Source: Chlorobiota bacterium (GTDB lineage Bacteria; Bacteroidota; Bacteroidia; Bacteroidales; JAADJA01). From it: a DNA stretch of 10,526 nt. Below are positions 1 to 6,053 of this stretch, in pieces. The notes under the pieces were generated by a model that was not told the origin of the DNA, did no database searches, and saw only the letters and a program-made list of their open reading frames with translations. Position 1 is the stretch's first letter, and the number at the start of each line of letters is the position of its first letter. The translations under genes and the position numbers were made by a program. The stretch is from assembly GCA_030592565.1 (NCBI GenBank), contig JAUVIX010000106.1, positions 1 to 10,526 on the forward strand. The letters run 5' to 3'.

Positions 1-846
1 GGCGGAATTGATTCTTCCGTTACTATGGCGCTCGCTGTTAAAGCCTTTGGAAGTGATAAAGTATTGGGAGTAATGCTACCTGAAAAAGATTCAAGTCCAG
101 ACAGTCTTGAGCTTGCCAGAGAACTTGCTGATAAGTTCGGAGTTAAATACCTGATTGAAGATATTAGTGGGGCTTTGGAAGGATTTGGATGCTACAGCAG
201 AAGGGACGAAGCTATAAAAAGGGTATTCCCTGAATTTGATCCTAAAAGGTATAAATCAAAAATCGGAATAGACAAATCGAGCATAAAAAGAAATCTGCCT
301 CCTGTTTTCCATGTTACTATAATTGATGAAGATAACCAGGAAAAGAAAACCATTCTTCCTATAAAGGAATATTTACAAATTGTTGCCGCATCAAATTTCA
401 AGCAAAGATCACGAATGTCAATGATATATTATCATGGAGAGGCAAACCATTATGCTGTTCTGGGAACTGCAAACAAGCATGAAATAAACCAGGGATTTTT
501 TGTAAAATATGGTGATGGTGGTGTTGACTTAATTCCAATTGCAGGTTTATACAAAACTCAGGTGTATCAATTGGCTGAATACCTTGGAGTACCACAAAAG
601 ATTATAGATCGTACGCCAACAACCGACACATATACAGCAGAACAAACCCAGGAGGAATTTTTCTATCAGCTTCCTTTTGAAGAGTTAGATTTAATTTGGT
701 ATGGTTTTGAAAATGGATATGATGCGAAAGAGGTTGGTAAAGTTATGGAGCAATCGGAAGAAGAAATTGAAAAAATCTACAAGAACTTCTCACGAAAACA
801 AAGAACTACCGAATACCTCCGAATGAAACCTATAATTGACTATTAA
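1..846 (+). CDS. nadE: NAD(+) synthase-family, ammonia-dependent amide ligase (5' truncated)
   Basis: This is the C-terminal 281 residues of an NAD synthase-like N-type ATP pyrophosphatase. The family adenylates a carboxylate (nicotinate adenine dinucleotide in true NadE) and replaces AMP with ammonia; it is cytoplasmic. The frame is open at base 1 and begins inside the PP-loop, GGIDSS (visible residues 1-6), so only some 30-40 N-terminal residues should be missing. Family blocks follow: RSRM (136-139), GTANKHE (155-161), KYGDGG (169-174) and LYKTQV. Two things differ from housekeeping NadE. There is a basic insertion of about 30-50 residues around 75-120. The usual PTADL/PSAGL-like substrate loop reads TPTTDT (205-210). 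The gene lies 9 bp before an adenylating enzyme and upstream of a flippase and a polymerase, so a role in amidating a glycan precursor is plausible. Family is confident; NAD as the substrate is not. Confidence 0.85.
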   Translation, partial: GGIDSSVTMALAVKAFGSDKVLGVMLPEKDSSPDSLELARELADKFGVKYLIEDISGALEGFGCYSRRDEAIKRVFPEFDPKRYKSKIGIDKSSIKRNLPPVFHVTIIDEDNQEKKTILPIKEYLQIVAASNFKQRSRMSMIYYHGEANHYAVLGTANKHEINQGFFVKYGDGGVDLIPIAGLYKTQVYQLAEYLGVPQKIIDRTPTTDTYTAEQTQEEFFYQLPFEELDLIWYGFENGYDAKEVGKVMEQSEEEIEKIYKNFSRKQRTTEYLRMKPIIDY

Positions 847-855
847 GCTGTTGCT

Positions 856-2316
856 ATGAATGTATTTGACTACTTTTTTGAACAGTCAAAAGGTCTTGAT
901 AAAAATTTTGTTTTGGGACCAAAAGAGCAGGTATCTTATGATGAAGTTTATCATACTTCACTTAAACTGGCCTCATACTTAAATAAAAAAATTGGAATCA
1001 ATAAAAATGTTCTAGTTGTAAGCGAAAATTCAGTTTTTTTTGTAATCGCATATCTTTCTGTGTTAAAATCGGGTAATGTGTGTATCCCAATAAACCCCGC
1101 TCTTGAAGACAAACTCAGAAATCAGATCATTAATGAATCAAAGCCGGAGTTGGCATTTGTTTCAAAAAGATATAGACGTGCTTTTACAGAATTTGAACCT
1201 GAAATTATTGACAATAGTGACATTTCTACAGTTATTTCCGAAATTGATTTTGATGAGGGGCATCAAAGTGGCAATTTTGATGATAATACTCTTGCAGAAA
1301 TAATTTACACTTCCGGTTCAACCGGAGAGCAAAAAGGTGTAATGATAGCCCATAAGAACATCATTGCTAATACAGAATCCATATTGCAATATCTGAAATT
1401 ATCAAATAATGATATTATCGAAGTTGTTATGCCATTTTACTATTGCTATGGTCTTTCATTACTTCATACACATTTAAGAGTTGGAGGTTCAGTTGTACTT
1501 AATAATTCATTCATTTTTCTGGGAAGCGTAATCAACGATTTAAAAAAGTATAAATGCACTGGTTTTTCTGGTGTTCCCAGTCATTTTCAGATATTATTAC
1601 GAAAATCGAAAGATTTTAAAAGTATGGAGTTCCCTTCACTAAGATACGTAACGCAGGCTGGCGGCAAACTTCACGATGCATTTATTGATGAGTTCACAGA
1701 GGCTTTCCCTGACATAAAGTTTTTTGTAATGTACGGGCAAACGGAAGCAACTGCACGGCTTACATACTTAGAACCCGATGTACTGAAGTCAAAATTAGGT
1801 TCTATTGGTAAGGGGATTCCCGGAGTGGATTTAAAAATTGTCAATAACGATCTTGAGGAAGTTAATATCGGTGAAGAAGGTGAGATTATTGCTAAGGGTG
1901 ATAATATAATGAAAGGATATTATAATGACCCGGAACTTTCGGGAAAGACAATATTGAACGGATGGTTATTTACCGGAGATAACGCAAAGAGAGATAGCGA
2001 TGGATATTTCTTCATAACCGGACGAAAAAAAGAGATTGTTAAAGTAGCTGGTGTCAGGATAAGCCCAAAAGAAATTGAAGATGTTATTGTCAGGCATCCT
2101 CTTGTTATTGATTGTAGAATAAGAGCAGAAAAGGAAGATATTCTTGGGGAGCAACTTGTAGCAACAATATATATATCAGTGGATTCAAAGGCACATATTA
2201 CAGAGAAAGACATAAAGGAGCATTGCATTATGCATCTATCAAAGAAAAAAGTTCCGACAATTATTCGATTTGAAACGGCGTTACCTTTCAATTCATCAGG
2301 AAAAAGAAGCGTCTGA
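856..2316 (+). CDS. Stand-alone class I adenylate-forming enzyme (AMP-dependent synthetase/ligase)
   Basis: This 486-residue ANL-superfamily enzyme would activate an acyl or amino acid as the acyl-AMP and transfer it to CoA or a carrier-protein thiol. Visible motifs are the P-loop TSGSTGEQKG (152-161), YGQTEA (293-298), TGD (373-375, ribose-binding Asp375) and the hinge/A8 stretch from GRKKEI (389) through VRISPKEIE. The A10 lysine is SGK at Lys483, only three residues before the stop, so the protein ends earlier than usual but keeps the catalytic residue. No thiolation or condensation domain is fused, so any carrier protein must act in trans and is not in the window. The ATG lies 9 bp after the nadE-like stop without a Shine-Dalgarno sequence, normal for Bacteroidota, and implies co-transcription. 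The substrate cannot be read from the sequence. Neighbours suggest an acyl or aminoacyl decoration of a surface glycan. Confidence 0.9.
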   Translation: MNVFDYFFEQSKGLDKNFVLGPKEQVSYDEVYHTSLKLASYLNKKIGINKNVLVVSENSVFFVIAYLSVLKSGNVCIPINPALEDKLRNQIINESKPELAFVSKRYRRAFTEFEPEIIDNSDISTVISEIDFDEGHQSGNFDDNTLAEIIYTSGSTGEQKGVMIAHKNIIANTESILQYLKLSNNDIIEVVMPFYYCYGLSLLHTHLRVGGSVVLNNSFIFLGSVINDLKKYKCTGFSGVPSHFQILLRKSKDFKSMEFPSLRYVTQAGGKLHDAFIDEFTEAFPDIKFFVMYGQTEATARLTYLEPDVLKSKLGSIGKGIPGVDLKIVNNDLEEVNIGEEGEIIAKGDNIMKGYYNDPELSGKTILNGWLFTGDNAKRDSDGYFFITGRKKEIVKVAGVRISPKEIEDVIVRHPLVIDCRIRAEKEDILGEQLVATIYISVDSKAHITEKDIKEHCIMHLSKKKVPTIIRFETALPFNSSGKRSV

Positions 2317-2337
2317 GTAAATTAACTTACTTTTACC

Positions 2338-2355
2338 TGGTGATACTGGTGATAC
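2338..2355. repeat. Two tandem copies of a 9-bp unit in the ligase-flippase gap
   Basis: The unit TGGTGATAC occurs twice back to back, 22 bp after the ligase stop. The 85-bp gap also has an 8-bp inverted pair, TTAACTTA at 2322-2329 and TAAGTTAA at 2366-2373, enclosing the repeat in a 36-base loop. It lacks a T-tract and is too weak to call a terminator. In the -1 frame the region would encode a short hydrophobic extension of the ligase. It may be slippage debris. Confidence 0.5.
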
Positions 2356-2401
2356 TATAAATTAATAAGTTAAGTAACAATTTTGCAATTAAATATAAGA
2401 A

Positions 2402-3922
2402 GTGGGGAGAAAAAAGACTATAATAAAAAACACACTGTCAAATGTAATACAATCTGTTAGTAAAGTTGCAGTTGGTTTTATATTAGCACCCCTTGTACTT
2501 GGATATTTTGGAAAAGAAGTTTTTGGAATCAGAAGTTTTATTGAGAGTATAGTTATAATTCTAAACTTTTTTTCATATACAATTGGCTTATCATTAATGA
2601 AATACGTGCCTGAGATGATAAGTAAAAAAAAGCATGATTCGTTGAATGAATTGATTTTTGCCATAATACCCATCTCATTTGTTCTCTTTTTTATTCTCGG
2701 AGTATTTCTTTTTACATTTCCCTATTTTGGATTGGGTTGGTTTAACATTTCCGAAGAGTTGCAACCATTAACAAAGTCTATTTTTCAAATGGTAGGTATT
2801 TTCACAGTTCTAAAATTCTTTGGTCCTGTTTCTTATGGATTAATTACAGGCTTAAACCGGTTCCATTTAAATAATAAAATACTATATCTTAATCTGGTGG
2901 GGTATATTATGGCATATTTTTATGTTGTTTATACTAATTCTGATCTTTTTGTTTTTTTATTGATTCTTCAATCGTTTCAACTAATAGTCTTAATCATTCG
3001 CATTTACTACCTTCATAAACTTATTCCATTTAAATTAATACCACAGTTTCCTAAATTTGAGACTCTGAAAAGTACACTAGGTTTTAACTTATACCTTATT
3101 TTCAATAAAATAAGTGAACAATTAATGTACACAACAGATAAGTTGATAATACAAAAAGTTATGGGATCATCATCACTTTCTGAATATCATTTTGCTGCAA
3201 GACTTAATGATATGGGATCAACAATTTTGCATCTTCCTCTATCTGCCTTATTACCAAATCTTTCAGAAGCATTTGCAAAAAATGACAAAAATTTTATAAA
3301 AAAGGTTAATTTGTTTGGTGCTGCTATATACGGAATATTAGTAATTCCGCCTTTACTAACATTATATTATTTTGCTGATGATTTTATTTATCTATGGCTT
3401 GGAGATAAGTTGGGGGATGGAATTTCAAATACTATAATGGCAACAAGGCTTTTTATTGTAGCTCAATTATTTGTTTCAACATATCGTATCATAATAAGTT
3501 CATTTACAGCTAAAGCCCGAGTCAAAGAGATGGGCTGGGTTACTTTTTTATATAGCCTGATAAATGTAGGATTAAGCTATTTTTTGGTACAATCAATGGG
3601 TATAATTGGTGTAGTTATCCCAACTGTATTTTTCTGGGTTATTGTTTATCCATTGACATTGGCTTATGTAATGAGGGATGAGGCGATATTTACTGCTAAA
3701 GAATATTTCTTTTACGTTTACCCATCTATTATAACAATTATTGTTATATTCAGCTTCACCCATTTTATTGATATAAATGCTGCTAATTTAGTCGAACTCC
3801 TTTGGAAGGGTGCTGTTGCATATTTCTCGATTGCAATCATATATTTTATGCTTATACCAAATAGTATAAAAAAGCCATTTGTTTTGGGGATTGTCAATTT
3901 TGTTAAAAATAGAAAAATATAA
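2402..3922 (+). CDS. Wzx-like oligosaccharide flippase (MOP superfamily)
   Basis: This 506-residue, almost wholly hydrophobic inner-membrane protein has roughly 12-14 membrane segments. It has the family layout of polysaccharide flippases: a short basic start (GRKKTIIKN), a first amphipathic/membrane stretch ending in LAPLVLGYFG, and the mid-protein signature around TTDKLIIQKVMG (Thr244 onward) followed by YHFAARLND. Its role would be to move undecaprenyl-linked repeat units to the periplasmic face. The start is GTG: an in-frame stop at 2396-2398 lies just upstream, and no ATG occurs before the first membrane segments. The gene is strikingly AT-rich (for example 16 G/C in bases 2881-2940). 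It follows the adenylating enzyme by 85 bp and precedes a polymerase-like gene, the usual company of wzx. Family call is firm; the transported glycan is unknown. Confidence 0.88.
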   Translation: MGRKKTIIKNTLSNVIQSVSKVAVGFILAPLVLGYFGKEVFGIRSFIESIVIILNFFSYTIGLSLMKYVPEMISKKKHDSLNELIFAIIPISFVLFFILGVFLFTFPYFGLGWFNISEELQPLTKSIFQMVGIFTVLKFFGPVSYGLITGLNRFHLNNKILYLNLVGYIMAYFYVVYTNSDLFVFLLILQSFQLIVLIIRIYYLHKLIPFKLIPQFPKFETLKSTLGFNLYLIFNKISEQLMYTTDKLIIQKVMGSSSLSEYHFAARLNDMGSTILHLPLSALLPNLSEAFAKNDKNFIKKVNLFGAAIYGILVIPPLLTLYYFADDFIYLWLGDKLGDGISNTIMATRLFIVAQLFVSTYRIIISSFTAKARVKEMGWVTFLYSLINVGLSYFLVQSMGIIGVVIPTVFFWVIVYPLTLAYVMRDEAIFTAKEYFFYVYPSIITIIVIFSFTHFIDINAANLVELLWKGAVAYFSIAIIYFMLIPNSIKKPFVLGIVNFVKNRKI

Positions 3923-3954
3923 TTTGGAACCATTTACCTTCAAGATAAAATCTA

Positions 3955-3962
3955 TATCTTTG
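3955..3962 (+). promoter_or_regulatory. Candidate Bacteroidota -7 promoter element before the polymerase gene
   Basis: TATCTTTG matches the TAnnTTTG -7 consensus exactly and lies 54 bp before the polymerase ATG in a 94-bp gap. A convincing TTTG -33 box at the right distance is missing; the nearest TTTG (3923-3926) is 28 bp upstream, wider than usual. The site could be an internal promoter of the glycan operon or chance in AT-rich DNA. Confidence 0.3.
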
Positions 3963-4016
3963 ATTTTTTTCTAAAATTAGAATTAATTACAAAAGAGAAT
4001 TCAATCATTTATTGGA

Positions 4017-5204
4017 ATGTTAAAAAAATACATAGTCATATTTATTATTCTTTGTTCTCTCGAATTTTATAATTTGACCTTCATCCCTGAAAGTATTACT
4101 AAATTATTAGGTTTTCTTGGTGCTGTTATCATTATTGTCCTCCTTATTCTTAATATTATATATGGAGAGCGCATTAGCATCAAGTTAAACTTCAAATATG
4201 AGATATCTCTTCTCTTACTAGCTGTGTTTATCAGCATGTTTATGGCCAAAATATTTCATGGCCAGTCAATTCCGACGACATTGCTTGTGCAAAGATCTAT
4301 GTATTATCTTCTTTTTTATTTTCTTTTAGCATATCTAAAGATTGATAAGTATGATTTAATGAGAATCATTGTCTATTTTGCAATTGCTTACTTTTTAATT
4401 TATTTAATCCAATACTCAATATATCCTTCAAGAATTTTCAGAGGAAGAGCAAGTCTTGACAGGGGTACAGTCAGGATATTTTTACAGGGGTACATATATT
4501 TGCTTTCAGCCTTTTTTATTGGTTTATTCCAATTCTATAATTTTAATAAACTTAAGTATGGTGCTATCTGCGGAATGGTAGCAATTATTTTCGTATTGCA
4601 AGGTACTCGCCAAAGTATGGCAACTGCTGGCTTATTAACTATAATAAGCATAATATTCAGTAAACAGGCAAAATCTAAATTCCTGTATATGTTTCTTATA
4701 GTGATAAGTGTAATTCCAATATTTATTCTCTTTCAGGATATTTTTATGAACTTACTTGAAGTTACACAACACGAGCAAAGTAAATCAACTGATAATGTCA
4801 GAATAAGATCTGCAACTTTTTTTCTTACTACATTTATGCCTGATAAGTTAGCATATTTTTTTGGAAATGGAGCTAGTAGTGCAAATGAAGAATATGGACA
4901 ATTAATGGAGATGTATGCTGAGCTTTATGGATTTTACAGGAGTGATGTAGGAATAATTGGTACGTATGTTACATATGGTGCTATCTTCGCGATTGCTGAA
5001 TTGGGAATTTATTTCAAAGTGCTTAGAAAAAGATTACCCGAAAATATTTCATTCATTAAGTATGTTTTCTTTTTCAACCTACTAACAATTCTTACCGGTA
5101 GTGATCCTTTTGGTGGTATGGATGGTATAATAGGCTATTCAATCCTATTATACCTTATAGATATTAGCCTTGCTGAAGAAAAAAAAGCGTCTTATAATAT
5201 TTGA
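4017..5204 (+). CDS. Wzy/O-antigen ligase-like membrane polymerase
   Basis: This 395-residue polytopic inner-membrane protein has about ten or more hydrophobic segments. Two features fit the Wzy/WaaL/PglL-like group, which joins lipid-linked glycan units in the periplasm. The first is GTRQS (196-200) at the start of a membrane segment, which corresponds to the usual G(S/T)R(G/Q) motif. The second is a large hydrophilic loop (about 245-315) containing FGNG (282-285) and SDVGIIGTYVTYG before the closing membrane segments. Sequence in this group is poorly conserved, so topology and the flippase next door carry much of the call. I favour polymerase over ligase because of that neighbour, but a ligase is possible. 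The start ATG at 4017 is followed directly by a basic residue pair and the first membrane helix. The gene is AT-rich like the flippase. Confidence 0.78.
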   Translation: MLKKYIVIFIILCSLEFYNLTFIPESITKLLGFLGAVIIIVLLILNIIYGERISIKLNFKYEISLLLLAVFISMFMAKIFHGQSIPTTLLVQRSMYYLLFYFLLAYLKIDKYDLMRIIVYFAIAYFLIYLIQYSIYPSRIFRGRASLDRGTVRIFLQGYIYLLSAFFIGLFQFYNFNKLKYGAICGMVAIIFVLQGTRQSMATAGLLTIISIIFSKQAKSKFLYMFLIVISVIPIFILFQDIFMNLLEVTQHEQSKSTDNVRIRSATFFLTTFMPDKLAYFFGNGASSANEEYGQLMEMYAELYGFYRSDVGIIGTYVTYGAIFAIAELGIYFKVLRKRLPENISFIKYVFFFNLLTILTGSDPFGGMDGIIGYSILLYLIDISLAEEKKASYNI

Positions 5205-5241
5205 TTTTCTTCTTATTGTTTTTTTCTTGAACATTACAAAA

Positions 5242-5263
5242 GATATTTTGTTAAAATAATATC
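5242..5263. promoter_or_regulatory. Imperfect 22-bp palindrome upstream of the peroxiredoxin
   Basis: The arms begin GATATT and end AATATC, and 10 of 12 positions pair when the site is folded on itself. It lies about 30 bp before the candidate -7 element, where an activator such as OxyR, or a Fur/PerR-type repressor, could bind. The DNA is AT-rich, so chance symmetry is a real possibility, and I do not assign a regulator. Confidence 0.2.
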
Positions 5264-5293
5264 AACAGATTTAAAAAAATAGTTGTTTTTAAT

Positions 5294-5301
5294 TAATTTT
5301 G
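5294..5301 (+). promoter_or_regulatory. Candidate -7 promoter element of the peroxiredoxin gene
   Basis: TAATTTTG fits the TAnnTTTG consensus exactly and ends 46 bp before the peroxiredoxin ATG, giving a short leader. It overlaps a perfect 12-bp palindrome, ATTTTGCAAAAT (5296-5307), which could be an operator covering the start of transcription. No clear TTTG -33 box sits 19-21 bp upstream, as is common at regulated promoters. The 143-bp gap after the polymerase contains no other gene. Confidence 0.4.
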
Positions 5302-5347
5302 CAAAATATTTGAAATCAAAGTAGTATTAACTGATAAATTTTAAAAA

Positions 5348-5983
5348 ATGGGAGTATTAGTAGGTAAAAAAGCGCCTCTGTTTGAGGCTGATGCCGTTGT
5401 TAACGGTGGTGAATTTGTTGAAAAATTTTCTCTGGAGCAGTACATTGGGAAGAAATATGTTGTTTTCTTCTTTTATCCTTTGGATTTTACATTTGTCTGC
5501 CCAACTGAAATTCTGGCTTTCCAGAAAAAACTGGATGAGTTTGAAAAAAGAAATGTTGCAGTTGTTGGATGTTCTATTGACTCTAAATTTTCACATTGGG
5601 CCTGGTTAAACACTGAATTAAAAGATGGTGGTATAAAGGGAGTTAAGTTTCCATTAGTATCTGACCTTTCAAAAACAATTTCTGAGAATTATGATGTTCT
5701 TGCAGGAGAGTATGATATTGATGAAGAAAACGGACAATCGGTATTTGTTGGTGATGCAGTTGCTTACAGGGGGTTGTTCCTCATTGACAAGCAGGGCATT
5801 GTGCGCCATCAGGTTGTAAACGACCTTCCTTTGGGAAGAAGTGTTGACGAAACACTTAGGATGGTTGATGCTTGGCAATATGTTGAGGATCATGGTGAGG
5901 TTTGCCCTGCTGACTGGCACCCTGGCGATGATGCTATGGAGCCGACAGCTGATGGTGTTGCAAACTATCTTGCTTCGCACTAG
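5348..5983 (+). CDS. Typical 2-Cys peroxiredoxin (Prx1/AhpC family)
   Basis: This 211-residue cytoplasmic thiol peroxidase would reduce hydrogen peroxide, organic peroxides and possibly peroxynitrite, and be recycled by a thioredoxin- or AhpF-like reductase. The peroxidatic cysteine is Cys51 in FTFVCPTE, with the active-site Pro44 and Thr48 before it. The resolving cysteine is Cys186 in GEVCPADWHPG, so the enzyme should form intersubunit disulfides. A third cysteine, Cys75 (VVGCSID), is also present. DGGIKG stands where oxidation-sensitive family members have GGLG, and the C terminus (ANYLASH) lacks the YF motif, so it is probably the robust kind that resists over-oxidation. The longer C-terminal tail resembles Prx1/TsaA-type rather than the 187-residue enterobacterial AhpC. 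No reductase gene adjoins it. It has its own candidate promoter and terminator and so is probably a single-gene unit unrelated to the glycan operon. Confidence 0.96.
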   Translation: MGVLVGKKAPLFEADAVVNGGEFVEKFSLEQYIGKKYVVFFFYPLDFTFVCPTEILAFQKKLDEFEKRNVAVVGCSIDSKFSHWAWLNTELKDGGIKGVKFPLVSDLSKTISENYDVLAGEYDIDEENGQSVFVGDAVAYRGLFLIDKQGIVRHQVVNDLPLGRSVDETLRMVDAWQYVEDHGEVCPADWHPGDDAMEPTADGVANYLASH

Positions 5984-6000
5984 TTCTGCTGCTATAAAAC

Positions 6001-6035
6001 AAAAAACCTCTCTGAAAACCCAGGGAGGTTTTTTT
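6001..6035. terminator. Bidirectional intrinsic terminator between convergent genes
   Basis: A 14-bp stem pairs 6001-6014 with 6021-6034 around a six-base loop (AAAACC), with a single G-T wobble. The outer six pairs are A-T, giving a T-tract (6029-6035) for the + strand peroxiredoxin transcript and a T-rich run for the - strand transcript. It starts 17 bp after the peroxiredoxin stop and ends 18 bp from the stop of the opposing gene, so one hairpin can serve both. Confidence 0.9.
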
Positions 6036-6053
6036 GTCATTTTGTGATATCAT

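Noticed and set aside
2366..2401. Promoter immediately before the flippase (CAATTTTG at 2378-2385 resembles TAnnTTTG)
   Set aside because: It has one mismatch in the key T and no TTTG -33 box; co-transcription from upstream is simpler.
5174..5230. Possible terminator at the end of the polymerase gene: GAAGAAAA pairing with TTTTCTTC, followed by a T-rich stretch
   Set aside because: The stem is only 8 bp, nearly all A-T, with a loop above 20 bases, in homopolymer-rich DNA; it is not a convincing terminator.
5669..6040. Open frame of 123 codons on the - strand across the peroxiredoxin end and the terminator
   Set aside because: It overlaps a confident peroxiredoxin on the other strand and would include the terminator hairpin; no protein-family features.
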